Shown here: positions 56,419 to 64,000 of the stretch, in pieces
Position numbering within the stretch: the stretch's first letter is position 1
Layout of the letters: every line of letters begins with the position of its first letter
DNA from: Alkaliphilus peptidifermentans DSM 18978
Lineage (GTDB): Bacteria; Bacillota; Clostridia; Peptostreptococcales; Natronincolaceae
Assembly: GCF_900101495.1 (NCBI RefSeq)
Contig: NZ_FMUS01000013.1
Location: forward strand, 1 to 64,000
Length of the DNA: 64,000 nucleotides
Direction: 5' to 3'
The notes under the pieces: model-generated
Databases searched by the model: none
Seen by the model: the letters and a program-made list of their open reading frames with translations, nothing else
What the model was told of the DNA's origin: nothing
Program-made: the position numbers and the translations under genes

Positions 56419-57465
56419 TTGAAATCAGAAAAAACATTAGTTGGTAGAACTAAGAAAAATCAAGATATTTTCAAGTATTCTTTAGAAAACGACAATGGCT
56501 TTACAATAAGTATTTTAAATATTGGAGCAACAATCTATGAAATACTTGCTCCAGATAGAGACGGGAAATATGAAAATATTGTTTTATCCTATGGTGAAAT
56601 AAGTGACTATGAAGAAAATCCTGATTCTATTGGTTGCGTAATCGGAAGGACAGCAGGAAGAATTTCAAAAGGGGAATTTTTATTAGATGGAGAAAAATAC
56701 TACTTAGCTAAAAATGATGGAAATAATAATATTCATGGTGGAGTTAAGGGATTTGGAAGAGTTATATGGGAGGCTACTGAAAGGGTTGATAAAGAGAGTA
56801 TAAGCTTAATACTTAACTATAATAGTCCCCACATGGAAGAGGGATTTCCTGGCAACCTAAAGGTTACAGTAACCTATGAGTTAAATAATAAAAATGAATT
56901 AAAGCTGTCCTATAGAGGAATAAGTGATAGAATGACAGTCGTTAACTTAACAAATCACTCCTATTTTAATCTATCAGGTGAGGTTAAAAGAGACATATTG
57001 GATCATCACCTTTCTATTAATGCTGATACAGTAGCAGTTATTAACAAAGAGATTCTGCCTACAGGGGAAATTAGGGATGTGAAGGGTACTGTTTTTGACT
57101 TTAGAACATCAAAAAAAGTTGGAAAAGATATAAATGATAATGAATTAAGAAGCTATGGGGGCTATGATCATCCATTTATCCTAAATCCTTCCACTAAGCC
57201 AACTATTCTATTGGAGGATCAAGAAAGTGGTCGATATATGGAAATTGAGACAGATCAACCAACTGTAATATTTTATACTGGCAATCATTTAAATAAAGAA
57301 ATTCGTATTAATGGAGGAATGATAGCAAGAAGACATTCTGGACTTTGTTTAGAGACTCAAGACTATCCAGATGCCCCTAACCAATGTAATTTTCCCAGCA
57401 GCATTATCAATGAAGATAAAGAATATTTAGCGAATACAATATATAGATTTGGAATCCTTACATAA
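56419..57465 (+). CDS. Aldose 1-epimerase
   Basis: 348 residues. IGRTAGRISKGEF, NNIHGGVKGFGRVIWEA, LTNHSYFNLSG and YTGNHL with catalytic His and Glu (GLCLETQDYPDAPN) are typical of mutarotases. It equilibrates alpha and beta arabinose or other sugars before isomerisation. The start is TTG behind GGGAGGAG. It closes the arabinose operon; no sugar transporter is in it. Confidence 0.93.
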   Translation: MKSEKTLVGRTKKNQDIFKYSLENDNGFTISILNIGATIYEILAPDRDGKYENIVLSYGEISDYEENPDSIGCVIGRTAGRISKGEFLLDGEKYYLAKNDGNNNIHGGVKGFGRVIWEATERVDKESISLILNYNSPHMEEGFPGNLKVTVTYELNNKNELKLSYRGISDRMTVVNLTNHSYFNLSGEVKRDILDHHLSINADTVAVINKEILPTGEIRDVKGTVFDFRTSKKVGKDINDNELRSYGGYDHPFILNPSTKPTILLEDQESGRYMEIETDQPTVIFYTGNHLNKEIRINGGMIARRHSGLCLETQDYPDAPNQCNFPSSIINEDKEYLANTIYRFGILT

Positions 57466-57588
57466 ATATTTAAAAACCTGTTTGTTTAAAAATCCTTGCC
57501 AATTTAAAGACTAGTAATATTAAATTACTACATATTTAAATTTATGTTAAAATGAGAATTGAGGGTGAAGGATTGGGAGTGGGATTTT

Positions 57589-59745
57589 ATGGACAAGCAG
57601 AAAATATATTCACTATTAAAACAATACTATGGTTATGAGAGCTTTAAAAAGGGCCAGGAAGCCATTATAGAACATATTATTAAGGGAAGGGATGTACTTG
57701 GTATTATGCCAACAGGTGCAGGTAAATCCATTTGCTATCAGCTTCCAGCACTAATATATGATGGTGTGGCAATTGTTATTTCTCCCTTAATTTCATTGAT
57801 GAAGGATCAAGTGGATACCCTTCGTGAGATGGGAATAAAGGCAGCCTTTATTAATAGCTCTCTTAGTATTACCCAGATAAGGAAGGCTATATACAATGCT
57901 AAATCAGGTGCGTATAAGCTAATATATGTGGCTCCAGAAAGACTGGAAACAGAAGAGTTTATAGAGCTTTTACAATCTCTTGATATATCACTAATTGCAG
58001 TTGATGAAGCCCATTGCGTGTCACAATGGGGACATGATTTTAGACCAAGCTATACAAGAATTGCTGATATGATAAGTACTCTAACCAAAAGGCCAGTATT
58101 AGCTGCATTTACAGCAACAGCAACAACAAGGGTTAGTGAGGATATAGTTAACCTATTGAAGCTAAAAGATCCCTTTTTGCTAACAACTGGCTTTAATAGA
58201 GAAAATCTATACTTTGAGGTTAATAAGCCAGATAAAAAACTGGACTTTTTATTAGATTACCTTCAAAAGAATAAGGAAAAATCCGGGATCGTCTATTGTT
58301 TAACTCGTAAAACTGTTGATGCTGTCAGCGATAAGCTTACTAAAAAAGGGTTTAGTGTGACAAAATATCATGCAGGGCTATTAGAAAAAGATAGAAGAGA
58401 AAACCAAGAGGATTTTATATATGAAGGAAAGCAAATAATGGTGGCAACAAATGCTTTTGGTATGGGTATAGATAAATCCAATATTCGATTTGTGATACAC
58501 TATAATATGCCTAAAAACATGGAGTCCTACTATCAAGAAGCAGGCCGTGCCGGACGGGATGGTGAATATTCAGAGTGTATACTTCTCTATAGTGGCTCCG
58601 ATACTGTAACGAATAAATTTTTAATTGAACAAAATAGTGACAACATAGATAAAACTGAGGATTACAGAAAGCTGCAGGAAATGATTGATTATTGTAACAC
58701 TGATAATTGTCTAAGAAATTATATCTTAAATTACTTTAGTGAAACAGACCTAAAGGAAACCTGTGATAATTGCAGTAGCTGTAATAATGATATTGAACAT
58801 ACAGATATAACTATAGAGGCACAAAAGATTATGTCATGTATTAAGAGAATGGATGAGGGATTTGGCCTAAGCTTAGTTGCGGATGTATTAAGCGGAGCAA
58901 ATACTAAGAGAATAAGGGACTTGAGCTTTGATAAATTATCAACCTATAATATTATGAGGGAATACCCAAAGGATACTATTAAAGAATTGATTTCTTATTT
59001 AGTTGCTGAAAACTATGTAACATCAACAGGTGACAAATACCCAGTTTTAGTATTAAATCCACGAAGCTATAGTGTTTTAAGAGGTAAAGAGTCGGTCTTC
59101 ATAAAAAGAGTAATTCAGAAGAAGCAACAAAGAGAAAAAGCTCAATTAACCCAAAGTGATTCACAATTGTTTGATATATTAAGAGGCCTAAGACGGAGGA
59201 TAGCACAAGACCAAAAGGTTCCTCCCTTCGTGGTTTTTACAGATGCAACACTTAATGATATGTGTAGAAAGTATCCACAAACCAGAACTGAGTTTTTAAA
59301 TGTAGCAGGGGTTGGAGAAAACAAACTTGAAAAATATGGAGATGATTTCCTAACAGCTATTATAGCCTATGTCGATGAAAATAAAATTGAAGTTAACATT
59401 GAACCAGAGCCAATTAGAAAACAACATGTAAAAACTAAAGAGGAAAAGCAAGATACAAGATTAGTTACATATGAGCTATATAAAAATGGCAGTTCAATTG
59501 ATGAAATAAGAGATAAAAGAGTGCTGACACTTGAAACTATTGAAGGACATCTGCTGGAGTGCAAGAAGAGAGGATTATCAGTTAACTACTTTGAGGGGGT
59601 TGTGACTGAAGAGTTGGAGTACCAAATAATCAATAATATAAAAGAGTATGGTGTCGGTAGGTTAAAGTCAATAAAAGAAGCATTACCAAAAGAAGTAACC
59701 TATGGGATGATTAAATATGTAATTTATAAAATGAATTATATATAG
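57589..59745 (+). CDS. recQ: RecQ family ATP-dependent DNA helicase
   Basis: 718 residues from ATG 57589; an in-frame TTG at 57559 would add ten residues but lacks a clear ribosome-binding site. Walker A MPTGAGKS (40-47), DEAHCVSQWGHDFRP, helicase C-domain with QEAGRAGRDG, a zinc site (CRNYILNYF..CDNCSSC; here CLRNYI), RQC, HRDC (about 520-600) and a C-terminal helix-turn-helix domain. It unwinds forked and recombining DNA. Confidence 0.94.
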   Translation: MDKQKIYSLLKQYYGYESFKKGQEAIIEHIIKGRDVLGIMPTGAGKSICYQLPALIYDGVAIVISPLISLMKDQVDTLREMGIKAAFINSSLSITQIRKAIYNAKSGAYKLIYVAPERLETEEFIELLQSLDISLIAVDEAHCVSQWGHDFRPSYTRIADMISTLTKRPVLAAFTATATTRVSEDIVNLLKLKDPFLLTTGFNRENLYFEVNKPDKKLDFLLDYLQKNKEKSGIVYCLTRKTVDAVSDKLTKKGFSVTKYHAGLLEKDRRENQEDFIYEGKQIMVATNAFGMGIDKSNIRFVIHYNMPKNMESYYQEAGRAGRDGEYSECILLYSGSDTVTNKFLIEQNSDNIDKTEDYRKLQEMIDYCNTDNCLRNYILNYFSETDLKETCDNCSSCNNDIEHTDITIEAQKIMSCIKRMDEGFGLSLVADVLSGANTKRIRDLSFDKLSTYNIMREYPKDTIKELISYLVAENYVTSTGDKYPVLVLNPRSYSVLRGKESVFIKRVIQKKQQREKAQLTQSDSQLFDILRGLRRRIAQDQKVPPFVVFTDATLNDMCRKYPQTRTEFLNVAGVGENKLEKYGDDFLTAIIAYVDENKIEVNIEPEPIRKQHVKTKEEKQDTRLVTYELYKNGSSIDEIRDKRVLTLETIEGHLLECKKRGLSVNYFEGVVTEELEYQIINNIKEYGVGRLKSIKEALPKEVTYGMIKYVIYKMNYI

Positions 59746-59755
59746 CATTTAATTT

Positions 59756-59789
59756 TTAGCACTTTCGCTTGGAGAGTGCTAATTTTTTT
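59756..59789 (+). promoter_or_regulatory. CIRCE-like operator that doubles as a terminator
   Basis: TTAGCACTT-N9-GAGTGCTAA differs from the HrcA operator (TTAGCACTC-N9-GAGTGCTAA) at one of 18 positions. Seven T follow directly, so it can also end recQ transcription. It stands eight bases before the htpG -35 box. Confidence 0.72.
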
Positions 59790-59790
59790 A

Positions 59791-59819
59791 TTGACAGTAA
59801 ATGCGTAAAATTGTATCAT
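59791..59819 (+). promoter_or_regulatory. htpG promoter
   Basis: TTGACA (59791-59796) and TATCAT (59814-59819) with 17 bases between. Confidence 0.78.
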
Positions 59820-59872
59820 AATCTGTAAAAGGGATTTTAATACATAACATTCAAAGAGAAGGAGTCGGTTTT

Positions 59873-61756
59873 ATGAGTAAAGAAAAAGGTAGCTTATCTA
59901 TTCATAGTGAAAACATATTTCCAATTATTAAGAAGTGGCTTTATTCAGATCACGACATCTTTATTAGAGAGCTTATATCCAACAGCTGTGATGCTATTAC
60001 AAAAGTAAAAAGATTGGAGAGCTTTGGCGAAGCGGACCTACATGGTGAAACTGATTTTTTCGTTAAGCTTATTTTAGATAGCACAGCCAGAACATTAAAA
60101 TTCAAAGATAATGGAATTGGTATGACTGATGATGAAGTAAGGAAATACATTAATCAAATTGCTTTTTCAGGGGCAGAGGATTTCTTTAACACCTATAAGG
60201 ATAAAGGAGATAAAGATCAAATTATTGGACACTTTGGTTTGGGCTTTTACTCAGCCTTTATGGTGGCTGATAGGGTTGAAATAGATACACGGTCCTACAG
60301 AGATGAATCAGAGCCAGTAAAATGGAGCTGTGACGGTGGTACTGAATTTGAAATGGAAAAGGGTGAGAAATTAAATAGAGGAACAGAGATAACTCTTCAC
60401 TTGGGGGAGGAAGGAGAATCTTTTCTTAATGAGTACACTGTTAGATCCACAATCGAAAAATATTGCTCCTTTATGCCTTATCCAATATATCTTGAAGTAG
60501 CAGATAAAGAGCCCCAAAAAGATGAAGAAGGCAATATAATAGTTGAAGAGCCAAAAGCCCTAAATGACGTAGATCCACTATATTTAAAACAACCGAATAC
60601 TTGTAGTGACGAGGATTATAAAAAATTCTATAATAGTACCTTTAAGGATTTTAAAGAGCCACTTTTTTGGATACATCTCAATATGGATTATCCATTCAAT
60701 TTAAAAGGAATTTTATACTTCCCTAAGCTAAGTACAGAGTTTGATACCCTGGAAGGGCAAATTAAGCTCTATAATAATCAGGTTTTTATAGCTAATAACA
60801 TTAAGGAAGTGATTCCAGAGTTTTTATTGCTTTTAAAGGGAGTTATAGACTGTCCTGATTTACCACTTAATGTTTCAAGAAGCTTTCTACAAAATGATGG
60901 ATCTGTAAAGAAGATTTCTGAATACATAACAAAGAAGGTAGCTGATAAACTTAATCAACTATTTAAATCTGATCGTCAGTCCTATGAAAAATTTTGGGGT
61001 GACATTAGTCCCTTTGTTAAGTTTGGATCATTAAAGGATGAGAAGTTCTATAAAAAAGTAGAAACAATAATACTATATAAAACTATTAGTGATAAATATG
61101 TTACAGTAGAAGAATATCTTACAAACCTTGAAGGCAAGCTAGAAAACCAGGTTTATTATGTAACAGATAAGGTACAACAATCACAATATATTAAGCTGCT
61201 GCAAGAACACGACATCGACGCAGTTATATTAGATCATAACATTGACTCCCCTTTTATTTCCCTTGTTGAGTCTAAAAAAGACAATATTAGCTTTAAAAGG
61301 GTAGATTCAGATATAGCAGACCTTCTAAAGGATAAAGATGCAGAAACAGATGATGAAACTAATAAAAAAGAAGATGAAAATGTTTTGTCTGTCTTTAAAA
61401 AAGCTATAAATAAAGAGGAAATAAAAATTCAAATTGAAAGCTTAAAATCAGACGATGTTGCCGGTATGATTATTCTTTCTGAAAATACCAGAAGAATGCA
61501 GGATATGATGAAAATGTATGGAATGAGTGGTTTGAATATGGGAGCAATCCCCAGTGAAGAAACGCTGGTGTTAAATAAAAAGCATCCACTAATTCAATAT
61601 GTAATTGAAAAATCATTAGAGGACACAGAAACCCTTAATTTAATTGCACAACAGGTATATGATTTAGCCATGATTAGTCATAGGGCACTATCACCTGAAG
61701 ACATGAGCAATTTTATTAAGAGAAGTAATGAAATTATGAAACATATGATATCCTAA
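59873..61756 (+). CDS. htpG: HtpG, Hsp90 chaperone
   Basis: 627 residues, normal for bacterial Hsp90. ELISNSCDAITKV, DNGIGMTDDEV, GHFGLGFYSAFMVAD and NVSRSFLQND are the ATPase and middle-domain hallmarks. It helps fold and remodel proteins under stress. AGAAGGAG lies before the ATG. The CIRCE-like site suggests heat control by HrcA, unlike Bacillus subtilis htpG. Confidence 0.97.
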   Translation: MSKEKGSLSIHSENIFPIIKKWLYSDHDIFIRELISNSCDAITKVKRLESFGEADLHGETDFFVKLILDSTARTLKFKDNGIGMTDDEVRKYINQIAFSGAEDFFNTYKDKGDKDQIIGHFGLGFYSAFMVADRVEIDTRSYRDESEPVKWSCDGGTEFEMEKGEKLNRGTEITLHLGEEGESFLNEYTVRSTIEKYCSFMPYPIYLEVADKEPQKDEEGNIIVEEPKALNDVDPLYLKQPNTCSDEDYKKFYNSTFKDFKEPLFWIHLNMDYPFNLKGILYFPKLSTEFDTLEGQIKLYNNQVFIANNIKEVIPEFLLLLKGVIDCPDLPLNVSRSFLQNDGSVKKISEYITKKVADKLNQLFKSDRQSYEKFWGDISPFVKFGSLKDEKFYKKVETIILYKTISDKYVTVEEYLTNLEGKLENQVYYVTDKVQQSQYIKLLQEHDIDAVILDHNIDSPFISLVESKKDNISFKRVDSDIADLLKDKDAETDDETNKKEDENVLSVFKKAINKEEIKIQIESLKSDDVAGMIILSENTRRMQDMMKMYGMSGLNMGAIPSEETLVLNKKHPLIQYVIEKSLEDTETLNLIAQQVYDLAMISHRALSPEDMSNFIKRSNEIMKHMIS

Positions 61757-61796
61757 ATATCAAAAAGTTGTATATTATTTTAAAGCATTTGTGGTG

Positions 61797-61879
61797 AATA
61801 TGCACTTATCTCACTTCTTTTAGTTATGTTTGTCTTAAAAACTTACATTTGAAAGAGAAGTGAAGATAAGTGCATTATT
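61797..61879. repeat. Long imperfect hairpin between convergent htpG and loaP
   Basis: Left arm 61797-61820 (with TGCACTTATC, CACTTCT) and right arm 61852-61879 (with AGAAGTG, GATAAGTGCA) pair over about 24 bases with three single-base bulges, around a loop of about 31 bases. Another inverted pair, AATAATGC/GCATTTATT, follows. It could be a terminator for both genes or a small RNA or mobile remnant. Confidence 0.6.
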
Positions 61880-61958
61880 CTATTCAAGAAATAATGCAGA
61901 GACACATACACCCTGGCATTTATTAGGGACAATAATATTTTGTAAACAATAGCATCTT

Positions 61959-62489
61959 TTATTTGTATTTGTTTTTTTCGTCAGCTAAGGTTATTAGCTC
62001 AATACCAAGTTCCACTAATTTTTCTGAACCCATAAAATTTAATGCTATCTTTGCTCTGGATTTCCTTTTATCTATTTTTTTTATCAAGCCTTCAAATCCT
62101 TTCAAAGGGCCTGATTCGACATGAATTTTTGAATTTTCCATAAATACTTTAGAATAATCTATAATATTATTTTCTGGGATTAGTCTCAAAATAGGTTCAA
62201 TTTCGGCATTATTTATCTTTGAATAGAATTCACATGAATTATTTAATATTTTATATACTTTTGGTATCTGATTAATTATATAGTACATATTAACACTCAT
62301 TTCAATGTTAATAAATACGTATCCAGGAAAAAGTGTTTTGACGACACTATAAAGCTTACCTTCTCTTCTTTCATTCATTTTCTTCTTTGGAATAATTAAA
62401 TTATACTCAGATTGATGGAAATGATAATGGATATATTGTCCTACAACATCTTCTTCTCCTGTTTTAACAAAGATAGCATACCAGCTCAT
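61959..62489 (-). CDS. loaP: LoaP-type NusG-paralogue antiterminator
   Basis: 176 residues: NGN domain (about 1-105, MSWYAIFVKTGEEDVVGQYI; LFPGYVFINIEM) and a KOW domain (about 122-155, GPLKGFEGLIKKIDKRKSR). It is a specialised NusG paralogue, not housekeeping NusG, which would sit with secE and rplK. LoaP proteins act on RNA polymerase through a leader hairpin to let long biosynthetic operons be read. GGGGGGAA lies before the ATG. Confidence 0.88.
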   Translation of the reverse strand: MSWYAIFVKTGEEDVVGQYIHYHFHQSEYNLIIPKKKMNERREGKLYSVVKTLFPGYVFINIEMSVNMYYIINQIPKVYKILNNSCEFYSKINNAEIEPILRLIPENNIIDYSKVFMENSKIHVESGPLKGFEGLIKKIDKRKSRAKIALNFMGSEKLVELGIELITLADEKNKYK

Positions 62490-62751
62490 TCAATTCCCCC
62501 CATTCAAGTTAAAAATAGAATATCATATAAAAATAATTAGAAAAACTATACTTATGAGGAAAAATATTACAATAAAATAAACCTGGTATAATGACTGACA
62601 GGTAAAATTTGTAATATTGGCAATAAAATCATTAATCAGAAAAATACATTCTTCGACAAAATACACTTTGGTTGCTATAAGACTAAAGAACAGTTCAAAT
62701 TACATTAAATGGAATATATACTTAATCTATGCATTAGGAGGGAGAAATAAT

Positions 62752-63573
62752 ATGGTATATGAACAATATTTCTATGAGGCAATGTTTCAATCATGGGAAA
62801 AATGTATAAATATCGGAATATCTAAAGAAATAGAAAAACCGTTAATAAAACTCACCAAGAATGATTTAGCAGTAAGACAAGAAAAAAATAACAATCTAAT
62901 ATTAAAGTTCAATGATTTCTTGGACAAGCATATTGATGCTATAAAGAATGTTAATAATGGTGGATATTATTTTATACTGTTTGATGAAGATGGATATATT
63001 TTAGACACAATAAAAAGCCAGGGGAAAGGCAAAAGAATGAGTAACAGCTTTATATCCCCAGGTATATCCTTTGACGAATCTAGTATAGGAACAAATGCCT
63101 TAGTTTTTGCAAAAAAATTTAAAAGTGCTATATGTATGCTGCCAAGTTTTCATTATTGCAACAAGCTAAAGGATTGGTATGAGTACTGTGTACCTATAAA
63201 AATAAATGAGCTGGAAAAAGGATACATCTCTGTGGTGAGTGAAAAATATCCTGTGACAAAAGCAGTAGTGGGATTTGTTGATTTGTTGCAAACAAATATG
63301 CTGGATGAATATTTTAATGTTAGTGACATTTCAATTGATGCGAAACAGAACAAACATTTGACTGAAAGACAATATGTAGTATTAAAACTAATAGCAGAAG
63401 GCCTGTCAGACGAAAGCATATCCCATGAGTTAAAAATATCCCTATCTACAGTTAAATATCATAACCAGAGTATTTTCAAACACTTAAATGCAACAAGCAG
63501 AGTAGAAGCTGTCATAAAGGCATTAATTCTTAAAGAGATAAGTATTGCTGATTTATATAATATAATTGCATAG
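62752..63573 (+). CDS. LuxR-type transcription regulator with GAF-like sensor domain
   Basis: 273 residues from ATG 62752, placed after AGGAGGG; an in-frame TTG far upstream (62617) is unlikely. The N-terminal part contains FDESSIGTNALVFA, as in the GAF sensor domain of AcoR-type regulators. The C-terminal LuxR helix-turn-helix (about 203-262) is LTERQYVVLKLIAEGLSDE onward. It is divergent from loaP and 45 bases before the PPTase gene, so it may control the cluster to the right. Confidence 0.85.
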   Translation: MVYEQYFYEAMFQSWEKCINIGISKEIEKPLIKLTKNDLAVRQEKNNNLILKFNDFLDKHIDAIKNVNNGGYYFILFDEDGYILDTIKSQGKGKRMSNSFISPGISFDESSIGTNALVFAKKFKSAICMLPSFHYCNKLKDWYEYCVPIKINELEKGYISVVSEKYPVTKAVVGFVDLLQTNMLDEYFNVSDISIDAKQNKHLTERQYVVLKLIAEGLSDESISHELKISLSTVKYHNQSIFKHLNATSRVEAVIKALILKEISIADLYNIIA

Positions 63574-63618
63574 AGTTGTTTTGGGGGCAAGCTATCTTAA
63601 GCCTCGGAGGGGTGAAAA

Positions 63619-64000
63619 ATGCAGAATGAAGTGTATGTAATGAAGATTAATGAGGATTTTAAGAGAGAAAAGTTCGAAAGTCTTTTAAATTTTATTGATA
63701 AAAAAAAAAAAATAAGATACTTAAATTTAGGGTTTACGGCGATTCATTAAGATCACTATCAGCCAATATACTGCTTCGAAATATTATAATGAAAAAATTA
63801 AAGCTGAGAAATTCTGATATATATCTTGAATCAAACAAGTATGGTAAACCCTATTTATTAAATAATGAAAACTTCCAGTTTAGTATTTCTCATTCAGGTA
63901 TATGGGTAGCTTGTGCTATATCACCAAAAGCAATAGGTGTTGATGTTGAAGAAATAAAATCAATTGAGGATAATATAGCCAGACGTTTTTTTTCGCCACA
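63619..64000 (+). CDS. Sfp-type 4'-phosphopantetheinyl transferase, frameshifted and cut by the window end
   Basis: ATG 63619 with GGAGGGG upstream opens a frame that stops after 43 codons (TAA 63748-63750). At an A13 run (63698-63710) a one-base gain (or two-base loss) restores a continuous reading with SNKYGKPYLLNNENFQFSIS, HSGIWVACAISPKAIGVDVE and ARRFF, the Sfp motifs including the Mg2+ acidic pair. Sfp-type enzymes attach the phosphopantetheine arm to carrier domains of NRPS/PKS. The end lies outside the window. Confidence 0.85.

Noticed and set aside
61959-62489. Housekeeping NusG
   Set aside because: The gene is alone instead of next to secE and rplK, and its sequence and neighbours fit the LoaP group.
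1-64000. CRISPR array or prophage
   Set aside because: No regularly spaced repeats, cas genes, or phage structural genes were seen anywhere in the window.

Overview
The window is AT-rich bacterial DNA from an anaerobic, endospore-forming Firmicute of the class Clostridia. The evidence is two alpha/beta small acid-soluble spore proteins, the germination pair SleB/YpeB, a SpoVB/MurJ-type flippase, the oxygen-sensitive ribonucleotide reductase NrdD/NrdG, a (R)-2-hydroxyacyl-CoA dehydratase-type activase cluster, and Gram-positive RNA regulation (T-box, S-box, CIRCE-like site). An Alkaliphilus-like relative is my guess; I could not test it.

Layout. 1-338: left-truncated insertion sequence (transposase N-terminus on the minus strand) lying against a terminator hairpin. 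0.4-6.5 kb: tldD/tldE and a three-gene acyl-CoA dehydratase activase cluster. 6.5-12.5 kb: hemerythrin, DUF1385 protein, LCP cell-wall ligase, CcdA plus ResA-type thioredoxin, Crp/Fnr regulator and a spore protein. 13-18.9 kb: rodA, mgtE behind an unusual leader containing a 30-codon ORF, sleB/ypeB and an acetamidase-family enzyme. 19-31 kb: zinc-ribbon protein, His-rich ferredoxin, pgi, murI, an EamA transporter, pepV, a flippase, pepF and an FMN-binding lipoprotein. 31.8-35.4 kb: nrdD, a GNAT gene and nrdG. 37-43.3 kb: pgsA, T-box-valS, folC and a beta-propeller protein. 43.4-46.6 kb: DUF4364 regulator, a second spore protein, QueG-like protein and a deacetylase lipoprotein. 46.7-50.9 kb: S-box riboswitch, metNIQ and a larA homologue. 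51.3-57.5 kb: araR, araA, araB, araD and aldose epimerase, with palindromic operators. 57.6-61.8 kb: recQ and htpG with a CIRCE-like site. 62-64 kb: loaP-type antiterminator diverging from a LuxR-type regulator and a 4'-phosphopantetheinyl transferase gene broken at an A13 tract. This looks like the edge of a natural-product gene cluster lying to the right.

Most unusual signals. (1) Two related palindromic elements, 152 and 350 bp, each sit between two copies of a complete Rho-independent terminator hairpin (27 and 23 bp). They share terminal sequences with the IS at the left edge, which also abuts a terminator. This suggests one mobile family that targets and duplicates terminators. (2) The mgtE leader encodes a 30-residue peptide with a near-perfect ribosome-binding site. 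Its start lies in an 11-bp stem and its stop codon lies in the loop of a hairpin covering the mgtE ribosome-binding site. (3) The loaP/luxR/PPTase edge. (4) A LarA homologue that keeps H108, H174, K184 and H200 is placed with metNIQ downstream of a SAM riboswitch followed by two terminators.

No tRNA, rRNA or CRISPR array was seen.
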